A stretch of 64,000 nt of DNA from Lachnospiraceae bacterium AC2028. Lineage in GTDB: Bacteria; Bacillota; Clostridia; Lachnospirales; Lachnospiraceae. Shown here piece by piece: positions 35,411-43,358 of the stretch. The stretch lies in contig JNJD01000006.1 in the NCBI GenBank assembly GCA_000702685.1, positions 62,001-126,000 of the forward strand. Direction: 5' to 3'. Each line of letters opens with the position of its first letter. Position 1 is the stretch's first letter. The translations under genes and the position numbers were made by a program. A model generated the notes under the pieces. That model was not told where the DNA came from. It ran no database searches and saw only the letters and a list, made by a program, of their open reading frames with translations.

Positions 35411-36412
35411 ATGGTTTTCGGTAAAAATATCTTTAAAACACTGACTTCGGTCATCTCGGCAGCCGTGATCATCGCATCTCTCTCACTTGTTCCCTCAACT
35501 TCCGTTCAGGCCGTTCCCGGAATAAATGAGCTGACCTGCCTTCCCACTGCCGCTCCCGAGCTTCAGAGACCTGTTGCCGTTATGATAGATAACGACAAGA
35601 TCGCATCTCCCCACTACGGACTTGCTGAAGCCGACATCGTCTATGAAATGTGTAACTCCACCGCCAATAACAGAGTTACCAGGATCATGGCTCTTTACAA
35701 GGATTATTCCAATCTGGTCCGTGTAGGAAATATCCGTTCCACGCGTCCCACCAACATCATCCTTGCCAATGAGTATGATGCGATCCTCGTACATGACGGC
35801 GGTCCCGTTTATATCAATCCGTTCATCGCTCTTTACGGACTTCCTCATCTTTCCGGCGGATTCAGCAGAATTCCCAACGGAAAGCCCAGCTGGTACACCG
35901 AGTATGCAGTTCAGGGCGAGATCGGCAGAAGGATCGCTAGAGCCGGATATTCTCCTTACTACACCGATCCCAACGCAGCACTTCCCAGATTCAATTTCGG
36001 TACCAACACTCTTGAAGGCGGAGCACCCGCAAATGTCGTATCGCTTCCCTTCCCTCACAATTCAACCATGCTCTATTACAATGCTGCTACCGGAACTTAC
36101 GATCTCAACGAGTGCGGAACATTCGTTAAGGATGCCGAGGACTTCCAGCAGGTAACCTTCAAAAACGTTATCGTACAGTGCGCTTCCATGATGGAATATG
36201 ACAACCACGGATATATGATCTACGGTGTCATCGGAACCGGCGTCGGCTACTACATCACTAACGGAAAGGCTGTTGCGATCACCTGGTACAAGGATGTTGT
36301 AGGACATACCGTATTCTACAATGCAGACGGCTCACTTCTTACCGTTAATCCCGGCAAGACCTACATCGGAATCGTTCCCATGGATTCCTGGGGACTCGTA
36401 GCATTCTGCTAA
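35411..36412 (+). CDS. Secreted DUF3048 domain protein
   Basis: A 333-residue exported protein with a signal peptide (about 1-35, ending near SVQAVPG) and a DUF3048 (YerB-like) domain: RPVAVMIDND, PHYGLAEADIVYEM, RITRIMALY-like VTRIMALYKDY and VGNIRSTRPTNI. The C-terminal half has VGYYITNGKAVAITWYK, the second conserved part of the family. Function of the family is not known. No lipobox. The ATG at 35411 was chosen because GGAGGG is at 35401-35406; an ATG at 35399 lies upstream of that site. It has its own promoter and terminator, so it is monocistronic. Confidence 0.88.
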   Translation: MVFGKNIFKTLTSVISAAVIIASLSLVPSTSVQAVPGINELTCLPTAAPELQRPVAVMIDNDKIASPHYGLAEADIVYEMCNSTANNRVTRIMALYKDYSNLVRVGNIRSTRPTNIILANEYDAILVHDGGPVYINPFIALYGLPHLSGGFSRIPNGKPSWYTEYAVQGEIGRRIARAGYSPYYTDPNAALPRFNFGTNTLEGGAPANVVSLPFPHNSTMLYYNAATGTYDLNECGTFVKDAEDFQQVTFKNVIVQCASMMEYDNHGYMIYGVIGTGVGYYITNGKAVAITWYKDVVGHTVFYNADGSLLTVNPGKTYIGIVPMDSWGLVAFC

Positions 36413-36434
36413 GTAAATGCTTTCATGACAATAC

Positions 36435-36470
36435 AAAGATCCCGGTCTTCGGACCGGGATCTTTTTTTAT
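36435..36470 (+). terminator. Strong Rho-independent terminator with UUCG loop
   Basis: A perfect 13-bp stem (36435-36447 with 36452-36464) closed by a TTCG tetraloop is followed by a T run. It ends the DUF3048 transcript just before the lexA operators. Confidence 0.95.
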
Positions 36471-36478
36471 CCGAATAT

Positions 36479-36536
36479 CGAAAATATGTTTGCATCTTCG
36501 AACAAATGTGCTATATTAAAAGCAAACAGATGTTTG
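36479..36536 (+). promoter_or_regulatory. lexA promoter with three LexA-like boxes
   Basis: CGAAAATATGTTTG (36479-36492), CGAACAAATGTGCT (36499-36512) and the perfect palindrome CAAACAGATGTTTG (36523-36536) surround a promoter read as TTTGCA (36489-36494) and TATATT (36512-36517) with 17-nt spacing. This fits autoregulation of lexA. Confidence 0.75.
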
Positions 36537-36548
36537 AAAGGAGTATAT

Positions 36549-37169
36549 ATGAGAGATTTCAATCAGCTCACCCCCAAGCAGGAACAGATCCTTGAATATC
36601 TCAAAGAAGTCATACTTGCCAAGGGTTATCCGCCCACCGTCAGAGAGATCGGCGAGAAGGTTTCCCTTAAGTCCACATCTTCCGTATTTTCCCACCTTGA
36701 AGCTCTCGAGCGAAAAGGTTATATAAAAAGAGACCCTTCCAAGCCGAGGGCCATTGAGATCTGCGATGATTCATTCCAGATGGTCCGCACCGAGATGACC
36801 AGCATCCCCGTATACGGTAATGTCGCTGCCGGTCAGCCCCTTCTTGCGGATGACAATATCATCGAATACTTCCCTCTCCCCGCTTCCGAGCTTTCCAAGG
36901 GCCAGACCTTCATGCTCAATGTAAAGGGTGACTCGATGATAAATGCCGGTATCTTCAGCGGAGACCGCATCATCGTCCGTCAGCAGAGCACAGCCGAAAA
37001 CGGCGAGATGGTCGTTGCTCTGATCGATGATTCCGCTACGGTCAAGACATATTACAAGGAGAAGGATCATATCAGGCTCCAGCCCGAGAACGACACCATG
37101 GATCCCATCATCGTTGACAACTGCCAGATCCTCGGCAAGGTATACGGAGTGATCAGGATATTCAGATAA
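36549..37169 (+). CDS. lexA: SOS repressor LexA
   Basis: A 206-residue transcriptional repressor with self-cleaving activity. The N-terminal winged helix holds LTPKQEQILEYLKE and PPTVREIGEKVSLKSTSSVFSHL. The cleavage site is Ala94-Gly95 (VAAGQPLLA), the catalytic serine is Ser129 in KGDSM and the lysine is Lys166 in ATVKTYY. All features of an active LexA are present. Start ATG at 36549 has AAGGAG just upstream; the frame is open further upstream but overlaps the operators. It likely controls itself and the LysM gene at 34886-35224. Confidence 0.97.
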   Translation: MRDFNQLTPKQEQILEYLKEVILAKGYPPTVREIGEKVSLKSTSSVFSHLEALERKGYIKRDPSKPRAIEICDDSFQMVRTEMTSIPVYGNVAAGQPLLADDNIIEYFPLPASELSKGQTFMLNVKGDSMINAGIFSGDRIIVRQQSTAENGEMVVALIDDSATVKTYYKEKDHIRLQPENDTMDPIIVDNCQILGKVYGVIRIFR

Positions 37170-37205
37170 GCTCCGCCGCAGACTTGCAAAAGTTTATTGA
37201 AAAGA

Positions 37206-37240
37206 AAAGCGCAGGCATCCGTAATTGATGTCTGCGCTTT
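37206..37240. terminator. Bidirectional terminator between lexA and the HAD gene
   Basis: AAAGCGCAGGCATC (37206-37219) pairs with GATGTCTGCGCTTT (37227-37240), with one G-U pair. On the minus strand it is followed by TTTTCTTTTC, so it may serve the convergent HAD gene better than lexA. Confidence 0.75.
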
Positions 37241-37255
37241 AATATTGTACTTAAA

Positions 37256-37912
37256 TCATCCGATCACTTCGGGAACAACTCTGAGAAGATCCGTAAATGT
37301 ATCTATATAAGGCACTTCGGTATCTATATTACCGAAACCGTATCTTGCATGAATGAAATCATAACCGGCTTTCATCGTAGCATCATAGTCACTCTGTATG
37401 TCACCGACATAACACGCACGGTCCAGTCCGTTACGCTCAGCCAGCAGCCTGATGTTTTCATCCTTCTGAAGAAGGTTATTGCCGTAGCATTCGATATCCT
37501 CGATCAGATCGTTTTCTTTTCCGTAAGGAATATTGTAATGATCAAGGAAGCATTCTATATATCCCGCCTGGCAATTGCTGACTATGTAGTTGTGATATCC
37601 CAGTTCCTTAAGACTTTTCCAGGTATCGGTAATACCCTCAAAAAGAAGTCCGCCATGCTCACGAAGATACTCAACCTCAAAATCCTGACAGGCATATCTC
37701 AGAGCATCGCGTTCGGGTCCTTTCTCCGTAAATGGAAAAAGAATATCGGCAATGACATCCATGGTCTTGCCCATGACATTCTTGATATCATCACGTGTTA
37801 TGATCCGGTCCGTATATCCTGCTTCATGTATCTTGACAGTCCAGGATCTTGCAACGTTTTCCGAAGAATCCCAGACGGTTCCGTCCATATCGAAAATAAT
37901 CCCTTTTTTCAT
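37256..37912 (-). CDS. HAD-superfamily phosphatase (phosphoglycolate phosphatase-like)
   Basis: A HAD hydrolase of about 218 residues. Motif I is IIFDMDGTVWDSS, motif II is the serine in YIVSNCQAGY, motif III/IV is YVGDIQSDYDATMKAG. The cap domain is of the helical type found in beta-phosphoglucomutase or phosphoglycolate phosphatase; substrate not certain. Start uncertain: the ATG at 37912 gives the normal N-terminus MKKGIIFDMDG and lies after a hairpin; an ATG at 37954 directly follows the rsfS stop but would run through that hairpin. Neither has a good ribosome site. Confidence 0.85.
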   Translation of the reverse strand: MKKGIIFDMDGTVWDSSENVARSWTVKIHEAGYTDRIITRDDIKNVMGKTMDVIADILFPFTEKGPERDALRYACQDFEVEYLREHGGLLFEGITDTWKSLKELGYHNYIVSNCQAGYIECFLDHYNIPYGKENDLIEDIECYGNNLLQKDENIRLLAERNGLDRACYVGDIQSDYDATMKAGYDFIHARYGFGNIDTEVPYIDTFTDLLRVVPEVIG

Positions 37913-37920
37913 AAACATAA

Positions 37921-37949
37921 AAACATCGGGAACCGCATCACGGTTCCCG
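37921..37949 (-). terminator. Terminator or attenuator between rsfS and the HAD gene
   Basis: CGGGAACCG (37927-37935) and CGGTTCCCG (37941-37949) form a perfect 9-bp stem with a 5-nt loop. On the minus strand it is followed by ATGTTTTTATG, so it should end most of the rsfS transcript. Confidence 0.75.
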
Positions 37950-37954
37950 GTCAT

Positions 37955-38299
37955 TCAGATCTCAACCTTACCGGCATCGCCCCATACTCTTTCAAGATCG
38001 TACATGGATCTTGAATCCTTATCGAATATATGAACTACGAAATCACCGTAATCAAGAAGGATCCAGTTAGCCGTATCATATCCTTCGATGCCTTTATGAA
38101 GAAGTCCTTTCTTCGCAAGTGCTTCCTCTACGCCGTCCGAAAGTGCCTGGATCTGGGATCGGTTTGTACCCGAACAGATGATGAAGTGATCTGTTATATC
38201 GGAAACCGATGAAAGATCGAGAACTGTGATATCCATTCCCTTCTTATCTTCCATCGCATCAATTACTGCTTTGATCTCTTTGGTTATATTTTCAGCCAA
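37955..38299 (-). CDS. rsfS: Ribosomal silencing factor RsfS
   Basis: A 114-residue factor that binds L14 and blocks 30S/50S joining under starvation. Family segments seen are DITVLDLSSVSDITDHFIIC, SGTNRSQIQALSDGVEE and the C-terminal WILLDYGDFVVHIFD. The start is TTG at 38299, supported by GGAGG 9 nt upstream; no ATG is available nearby. It follows yqeK without a gap, the usual order in Firmicutes. Confidence 0.95.
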   Translation of the reverse strand: MAENITKEIKAVIDAMEDKKGMDITVLDLSSVSDITDHFIICSGTNRSQIQALSDGVEEALAKKGLLHKGIEGYDTANWILLDYGDFVVHIFDKDSRSMYDLERVWGDAGKVEI

Positions 38300-38908
38300 T
38301 CAGTCTTTCCTCCAATTTCTCAGCGACTCATCGATCTTTATCTGATTCTTGTAATATTCGTAAGCTGCAAGTCCCGACGGAGCGGGGACAAGGCCTTTCT
38401 GTTTAACGAATGACAATACGCCTTCCATGATCCACAGAAGTGTCTGATCGATATCTATGAATGCGGCGTGACGAACGCCGTCCATGATGATCAGATCTTT
38501 TCTGTTGGGCTCCATGAAGTCCGCAATATATACGATCTTCTCCAGAAGGCTCATATTCGGACGTCCTACTGTGTGGAATCTTATCGCATTCAGGATGTCT
38601 TCATCATCGATCCCGAATTTATCCCTTGCCAGTACAGCTCCGCATTTAGCATGAAGAAGCGAATGATCATCGTATTCTTCCTGAAGAGGCGGCTGACCGG
38701 CTTTCTCCATTATCCTGATCTGTTCATCATCGGGAACGCACTTTGCACAGTCATGCAAGAGACCTGCTATGCGGGCAGCGGTTACATCAGCTCCGTGAAC
38801 GATTGCAAGACATGCGGAAGTATATTCCACTCCGAGCGAATGTTCAAACCTGTGCTGGGTAAGATCCTTTTCAAGATCCTTTCTGAAATTGATGATCTCT
38901 TTATTCAT
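38300..38908 (-). CDS. yqeK: HD-domain protein YqeK (predicted Ap4A hydrolase)
   Basis: A 202-residue HD-superfamily phosphohydrolase of the YqeK type, described in Firmicutes as a symmetrical diadenosine tetraphosphatase. Metal-binding motifs are HRFEHSLGVEYTSA, GLLHDCAKCVPD and the downstream HSLLHAKCGA and RFHTVGRPNMSLLEK segments. It overlaps yhbY by 4 nt. In most Firmicutes nadD lies between yhbY and yqeK; here it is absent. Confidence 0.93.
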   Translation of the reverse strand: MNKEIINFRKDLEKDLTQHRFEHSLGVEYTSACLAIVHGADVTAARIAGLLHDCAKCVPDDEQIRIMEKAGQPPLQEEYDDHSLLHAKCGAVLARDKFGIDDEDILNAIRFHTVGRPNMSLLEKIVYIADFMEPNRKDLIIMDGVRHAAFIDIDQTLLWIMEGVLSFVKQKGLVPAPSGLAAYEYYKNQIKIDESLRNWRKD

Positions 38909-39213
38909 GCTTTCTTTGCCTTGGGAAGCTCGATCTTCGGCTTATCCTTATTGGGCTTGTAGAGAACTATCTTTCGTCCGATGACCTGCACAACGGTCGA
39001 TCTGGTTCTTCCTGCAATGGTCTCCGCAAGTGACTTTGCATCATCTTCACAGTTTTTGAGAACTGAGATCTTGAGAAGTTCGTTCTTTGCGAAAAACTCA
39101 TCAAGCGCCGCAATGGTCTCGGGAGTAACGGAAGCCTTACCGAGATTGAATGCGGGATCGATATCCATTGCAAGACTCTTTAAATATGCTCTTTGCTTAC
39201 TGGTTAATTCCAT
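38905..39213 (-). CDS. yhbY: Ribosome-associated RNA-binding protein YhbY
   Basis: A 102-residue CRM-domain protein that associates with pre-50S particles. Seen are the N-terminal LTSKQRAYLKSLAMD, PAFNLGKASVT, NELLKISVLKNC and the GxxG-like end VVQVIGRKIVLYKP. The ATG at 39213 gives the family start MELTSKQRAYL and follows AAAGG; an upstream frame extension overlaps obgE. A lysine-rich tail ends the protein. Confidence 0.93.
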   Translation of the reverse strand: MELTSKQRAYLKSLAMDIDPAFNLGKASVTPETIAALDEFFAKNELLKISVLKNCEDDAKSLAETIAGRTRSTVVQVIGRKIVLYKPNKDKPKIELPKAKKA

Positions 39214-39223
39214 ATGTGTACCT

Positions 39224-40516
39224 TTATTTATAATATTCAAAAGAATGACCGTACAATCTTACCGTATCTCCGTCCTTGATACCGAGGTCTTCCAGCTGTT
39301 CGAGCATTCCGTTATCCTTAAGGAATTTCTGGAAGAATGCAAAGCCCTTTTCGGAATCAAGATTCGTATAACCGAGCATCTTCTCAATCCTGGGTCCTTC
39401 GATGACATACTCATCTTCCTCATCATCAAAGTATACGGTATAGGGATCCTCTGTGATCTTGAGATTGATCTCGGGATCGTATTCCTGTTCAAAGACGATC
39501 TGTTCTTCGGGCAATGTCTTAAGCAGATCGGATGCAGCTCTGAGAAGTTCCTTTATACCGTCACCCGTAGCCGCTGAAATGGTATAAACCTTAAGACCTT
39601 CGGGTTCAAATGCATCTTTTAAAGCTTTGATATTATCTTCGGCTCCTTCATAAGACGCAAAAAGATCCGACTTGTTGGCCGCGATGATCTGAGGCTTTTT
39701 CAGAAGATCGGGATTGTATTTTTCAAGTTCGGAATTGATGAGCCTTATATCCTCCACGGGATCCCTGCCTTCGGTACCCGCAGCATCAACGACGTGTATC
39801 AGAACCTTGGTCCTCTCAACATGTCTTAAGAATTCATGTCCTAACCCCAGCCCGTCGGATGCGCCCTCGATAAGACCGGGAATATCACTGATGACAAATC
39901 CGTCTCCGCCGAGATCCACAACGCCTAAGTTGGGCTGCAGGGTCGTGAACTGATAACCTGCGATCTTGGGGCGAGCATTTGTGCATGCTGCAAGAAGGGA
40001 TGATTTACCCGCATTGGGAAATCCTACAAGCCCGACATCAGCAACGATCTTGAGTTCAAATATCGTCTCAAGTTCAAGCGAAGGCTGTCCGGGCTGTGCA
40101 TACTTGGGAGCCTGCATTGTCGAAGTGGCAAAATGCTGGTTTCCTAGACCGCCTTTTCCGCCCTTGAGAATGGTATATTCCATGCAGTCTCCGGACATAT
40201 CGATAATGACCTGTCCGCTTTCAGCCTCTCTTACAACGGTTCCTTCGGGAACTTTGAGAATGATGTCCTCGCCGTCCTTGCCGCGGCAGTTCTTTTTGCC
40301 GCCGTTTTCTCCGTTGCCGGCGGCATATTTACGTATGTTTCTGAAATCGATAAGAGTATTCAGTCCCTTATCGACCTTTAAAATGACATCGCCGCCTCTT
40401 CCGCCGTCTCCGCCGTCGGGGCCGCCGTTAGTCACATATTTTTCTCTTCTGAATGAGACGTGTCCGTCTCCGCCCTTACCGCTCTTAAGGATTACGCGAG
40501 CCTTGTCGCAGTACAT
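39224..40516 (-). CDS. obgE: GTPase ObgE/CgtA
   Basis: A 430-residue ribosome-assembly and stress GTPase. The glycine-rich Obg fold covers about 1-158 (VSFRREKYVTNGGPDGGDGG and further glycine repeats), the G domain about 159-335 with GFPNAGKSSLL, TTLQPNLG, SDIPGLIEGA and NKSD, and a Firmicutes-type OCT domain the last 80 residues (VYFDDEEDEYVIEGPRIEK). All GTPase motifs are intact. GAGG lies 8 nt before the ATG. It follows a terminator after rpmA, so its expression may be partly separated from the ribosomal protein genes. Confidence 0.97.
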   Translation of the reverse strand: MYCDKARVILKSGKGGDGHVSFRREKYVTNGGPDGGDGGRGGDVILKVDKGLNTLIDFRNIRKYAAGNGENGGKKNCRGKDGEDIILKVPEGTVVREAESGQVIIDMSGDCMEYTILKGGKGGLGNQHFATSTMQAPKYAQPGQPSLELETIFELKIVADVGLVGFPNAGKSSLLAACTNARPKIAGYQFTTLQPNLGVVDLGGDGFVISDIPGLIEGASDGLGLGHEFLRHVERTKVLIHVVDAAGTEGRDPVEDIRLINSELEKYNPDLLKKPQIIAANKSDLFASYEGAEDNIKALKDAFEPEGLKVYTISAATGDGIKELLRAASDLLKTLPEEQIVFEQEYDPEINLKITEDPYTVYFDDEEDEYVIEGPRIEKMLGYTNLDSEKGFAFFQKFLKDNGMLEQLEDLGIKDGDTVRLYGHSFEYYK

Positions 40517-40529
40517 AGATTATTCCTCA

Positions 40530-40568
40530 AAATATAAAATGACTCCGACGATCAAACGCCGGAGTCAT
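40530..40568 (-). terminator. Terminator between rpmA and obgE
   Basis: Arms at 40539-40550 and 40557-40568 form a 12-bp stem with one G-U pair and a 6-nt loop; on the minus strand it is followed by TTTATATTTT. It probably sets the ratio of ribosomal protein to obgE expression. Confidence 0.85.
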
Positions 40569-40579
40569 GAATGATTTGA

Positions 40580-40864
40580 TTAGTTCTCTCTGGGATAAAC
40601 AGAAGCCTGGGTTCTGTCCTTACCCTTTCTCTCAAATCTGAGAACGCCGTCAACCAGCGCATAAAGAGTATCATCTCCGCCGATACCAACATTATTACCG
40701 GGGTGGATCTTGGTTCCGCGCTGTCTGTAGAGAATGTTGCCGGCAGTAACAAACTGTCCGTCTGCTCTCTTGGCACCAAGTCTCTTGGACTCGGAATCTC
40801 TGCCGTTCTTGGTGGAACCGACACCCTTTTTATGAGCAAAGAACTGAAGATTCATTCTAAGCAT
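40580..40864 (-). CDS. rpmA: Large subunit ribosomal protein L27 with cleavable extension
   Basis: A 94-residue L27 of the 50S subunit, whose N-terminus reaches the peptidyl transferase centre. It begins [20 protein letters not shown]: the LQFF/AHKKG junction is the Prp cleavage site known from Firmicutes, giving mature A-H-K-K-G. The start at 40864 has GGAGG 9 nt upstream and overlaps the end of prp by 8 nt. A later ATG (codon 4) would still keep the cleavage site. Confidence 0.96.
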   Translation of the reverse strand: MLRMNLQFFAHKKGVGSTKNGRDSESKRLGAKRADGQFVTAGNILYRQRGTKIHPGNNVGIGGDDTLYALVDGVLRFERKGKDRTQASVYPREN

Positions 40865-41201
40865 TGTCCTTAACCTCCTTGAATTGTATCTGCAAAAACT
40901 TATGACCGTATTCTGAAGAAAGCTCTTTCATCGAATGTACAAACGCATCCATAAGGACATTTGCTCCGACTCCCGGTTCATCGAGTATCTGAACCCGCAT
41001 AAACCCTGTGCTCTCATCGGTCTTAACATCAAGTTTTTGCCCGGCCGCCTTTTCCAGTCCGTTTATTGTATGAATGGAAAGAGCCGATATAGCTGAACAT
41101 AAAATATCCGGATCTCCATCTTTAGCATATCCGGCATGTCCCATACACGTGAAGCCTTTATAAGCTCCCGACGGGGACTTTTCGATCACAACGGTAGTCA
41201 T
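40857..41201 (-). CDS. prp: L27-processing cysteine protease Prp
   Basis: A 114-residue cysteine protease (YsxB family) that removes the N-terminal extension of L27. The catalytic pair is His in [11 protein letters not shown] (residue 22) and Cys in [10 protein letters not shown] (about residue 34). It lies between rplU and rpmA as in other Firmicutes, 2 nt after rplU and overlapping rpmA. Confidence 0.95.
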   Translation of the reverse strand: MTTVVIEKSPSGAYKGFTCMGHAGYAKDGDPDILCSAISALSIHTINGLEKAAGQKLDVKTDESTGFMRVQILDEPGVGANVLMDAFVHSMKELSSEYGHKFLQIQFKEVKDNA

Positions 41202-41203
41202 GA

Positions 41204-41509
41204 TCAGCCTTCGATGGAATCGATCTTAACGGCCGTAAAAGGCTGTCTGTGTCCGTTCTTCTTGTGATAGCCGGACTTTCTCTTATAACGGTATACGATG
41301 ACCTTCTTGGCACGATCCTGCTTTACAACAGTACCTGTAACCTTTGCAGAAGCTACATCCTTACCGGCCTTAAGAGAACCATCATTGACAGCGATAACGT
41401 TGTCGAAAGTAACCTTGTCACCCTCGGCAGCGTCGAGCTTCTCGACTCTGATCTCATCACCCTCGGAAACCTTATACTGCTTTCCTCCGGTTGCGATAAT
41501 TGCGTACAT
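41204..41509 (-). CDS. rplU: Large subunit ribosomal protein L21
   Basis: A 101-residue L21 that binds 23S rRNA. It starts MYAIIATGGKQYKV and has the family end RKSGYHKKNGHRQPFTAVKI. The ATG at 41509 is preceded by GGAGGTG; an in-frame upstream start at 41530 lacks family support. It is the first gene of an operon with prp and rpmA, behind a consensus promoter and a leader of about 118 nt. Confidence 0.97.
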   Translation of the reverse strand: MYAIIATGGKQYKVSEGDEIRVEKLDAAEGDKVTFDNVIAVNDGSLKAGKDVASAKVTGTVVKQDRAKKVIVYRYKRKSGYHKKNGHRQPFTAVKIDSIEG

Positions 41510-41627
41510 AAATAGGCACCTCCTTTTCATGAACCATCATGAAGTATGCGTCATGGTCCTTTTCAACGCTGATACGGCGTGTATATGAAAAATCACATAC
41601 AAACTTAAGCCTTTTCAAGCGGCATAC
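41510..41627 (-). promoter_or_regulatory. rplU 5' leader, candidate L21 autoregulatory element
   Basis: About 118 nt of transcribed leader lie between the promoter and rplU. It contains two copies of TTGAAAAGG and a hairpin-prone middle, and its size and place match the L21 leader known from Firmicutes ribosomal operons. The structure was not folded here. Confidence 0.55.
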
Positions 41628-41633
41628 TCATAG

Positions 41634-41662
41634 ATAATAGCAAAGAGGTGCCTTTATGTCAA
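41634..41662 (-). promoter_or_regulatory. Sigma-A promoter of rplU-prp-rpmA
   Basis: On the minus strand TTGACA (41657-41662) and TATTAT (41634-41639) with 17-nt spacing. Confidence 0.85.
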
Positions 41663-41689
41663 CATATATTTACTTATATTTATGAAGTC

Positions 41690-42310
41690 TTATTTATTCT
41701 CGAAATCCTCAACAAACTGCTTTATCAGCTTGACCGATCCGTCTATGCCGAGAACCGATGAATTGATGCAGAGATCATAGCTGGAAGCCCTGCCCCATTT
41801 GCGGTTTGTATAGTAATTATAATAGCTCTGACGCTGTTTGTCCTTCTTGGCTATCATATCGCGGGCCTTGCCGGCATCCAGGTCATAGAGCTTCATGATA
41901 CGGTTAACCTTGAAATCCTCATCCGCATAAATGAAGAGATTGATGACATTGTCCCTGTTTTCAAGTGCATAATCGGCGCATCTGCCTACAATGACGCAGG
42001 GACCTTCTTCGGCAATCTTCTTGATAGTATCGAACTGTGCAAGAAACACCTTCTGTGAGATCGGCATATCAACGAAGGATGATGAATTATAACCAAAGCT
42101 GTATGTATCAATAACAAGATTGTAAAGGAATGAATTGGTAGGTCTTTCATCGTGGTTCATGAGGATCTCTTCGCAAAACCCGCTCTCTTTGGCAGCTCTT
42201 GCAAGAAGTTCTCTGTCATAATAACCGATATCATAAGCCTTCGCGAGTTTTTCGCCGATCTCTCTTCCGCCGGAACCGAACTGTCTGCCTATGGTAATTA
42301 CAGTCTTCAT
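41690..42310 (-). CDS. Cytidylate kinase-like family protein
   Basis: A 206-residue P-loop protein of the cytidylate-kinase-like family. The N-terminal TVITIGRQFGSGGREIGEKL is the family P-loop, followed by YYDRELLARAAKESG, a central CVIVGRCADYAL and a basic lid RIMKLYDLDAGKARDMIAKKDK. The family often occurs in Clostridia beside canonical cmk; the substrate is not proven. Start is ATG at 42310 with AGGTGG upstream; a GTG at 42319 is possible. It has its own promoter. Confidence 0.88.
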   Translation of the reverse strand: MKTVITIGRQFGSGGREIGEKLAKAYDIGYYDRELLARAAKESGFCEEILMNHDERPTNSFLYNLVIDTYSFGYNSSSFVDMPISQKVFLAQFDTIKKIAEEGPCVIVGRCADYALENRDNVINLFIYADEDFKVNRIMKLYDLDAGKARDMIAKKDKQRQSYYNYYTNRKWGRASSYDLCINSSVLGIDGSVKLIKQFVEDFENK

Positions 42311-42369
42311 GTGCACCACCTTCCTTTATCCGGATTTAAAGTTAAGTAAGTACGAACTTTTCTGTATAA

Positions 42370-42398
42370 ATTATAATATTTTTAAGAAAAAAGCTCAA
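42370..42398 (-). promoter_or_regulatory. Promoter of the cytidylate-kinase-like gene
   Basis: On the minus strand TTGAGC (42393-42398) and TATAAT (42370-42375) with 17-nt spacing, about 60 nt upstream of the start codon. Confidence 0.75.
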
Positions 42399-42434
42399 TA
42401 AGTTATCAGAAAACACTATAAATTTTCTGTAAAA

Positions 42435-43358
42435 TCATCCCCTCAGGACTTCAAGAAGATGTTCGAAATATTCAGGCAGCGGAGCGATCACATCCACAAG
42501 CTCTCCTGATGTGGGATGTATGAATCCGAGCTCCATCGCATGAAGAGTCTGACCGTCCAGATTAAAACGTTTATTAAGCGAGGAAGTCTCCTTACCGTAA
42601 ATCAGGTCACCGAGAAGCGGATGACCGATATGAGTCATATGAACTCTTATCTGATGAGTCCTGCCCGTTTCGAGTCTGCACTCAACATATGTGTAATCCT
42701 TGAATCTTTCCAGAACCTTATAATGGGTGACCGCTCTTCTTCCGTCCGGAACGATTCCCATTTTTTTACGGTCGGATGCAAGCCTTCCGATGGGAGCATC
42801 AATGGTTCCTTCATCATCTTTTAACACACCGAGAACGATAGCCCGGTAGCTTCTCTTGATCGAATGCTCCTTAAACTGCCCGGAAAGCTTCGTATGTGCG
42901 TTATCATTCTTACAGGCAATAACCGAGCCGGTTGTGTCCTTATCGATCCTGTGGACGATACCGGGCCTCATATAGCCGTTTATTCCGCTCAGGGAATCAC
43001 CGCAATGATACATCAGTGCATTGACAAGTGTACCGCTGTAATGACCGGCGGCGGGATGAACAACCATTCCCTTCGGCTTGTTGACGACAATAACATCATT
43101 ATCTTCATAAAGAATATCCAGTGCTATATCTTCCGGCAGGATATCGGGGCTTTCCGCATCGGGAAGCTCGAGCTCCAGAACATCACCTTCTTTTACCTTA
43201 AGCGAAGGCTTGGAGATCTTTCCATTTACGGTAAGACCACCGTCTTTGATAACCTGCTGAAGGTAATTTCTCGAGACGCCTTTAAGCAAAGAAGGGAGAA
43301 GCCTGTCGACTCTCTCCCCTGCTCCGTCTTCTTCTATTGTGAAAATGTATCTGTTCAT
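42435..43358 (-). CDS. rluD: RluD-like 23S rRNA pseudouridine synthase
   Basis: A 307-residue RluA/RluD-family enzyme that forms pseudouridine in rRNA. An S4 domain at about 14-75 (RVDRLLPSLLKGVSRNYLQQ) precedes the catalytic domain with HRIDKDTTGSVIA and RTHQIRVHMTHIGHPLLGD. The gene order lspA-rluD is conserved in Firmicutes and supports the RluD branch; the paralogue at 5923-6903 has a different active-site motif. Its start overlaps the lspA stop by one base. Confidence 0.93.
   Translation of the reverse strand: MNRYIFTIEEDGAGERVDRLLPSLLKGVSRNYLQQVIKDGGLTVNGKISKPSLKVKEGDVLELELPDAESPDILPEDIALDILYEDNDVIVVNKPKGMVVHPAAGHYSGTLVNALMYHCGDSLSGINGYMRPGIVHRIDKDTTGSVIACKNDNAHTKLSGQFKEHSIKRSYRAIVLGVLKDDEGTIDAPIGRLASDRKKMGIVPDGRRAVTHYKVLERFKDYTYVECRLETGRTHQIRVHMTHIGHPLLGDLIYGKETSSLNKRFNLDGQTLHAMELGFIHPTSGELVDVIAPLPEYFEHLLEVLRG

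Noticed and set aside
35495-36058. Minus-strand frame of 187 codons within the DUF3048 gene
   Set aside because: Antisense shadow; the plus-strand protein has clear family motifs and a promoter.
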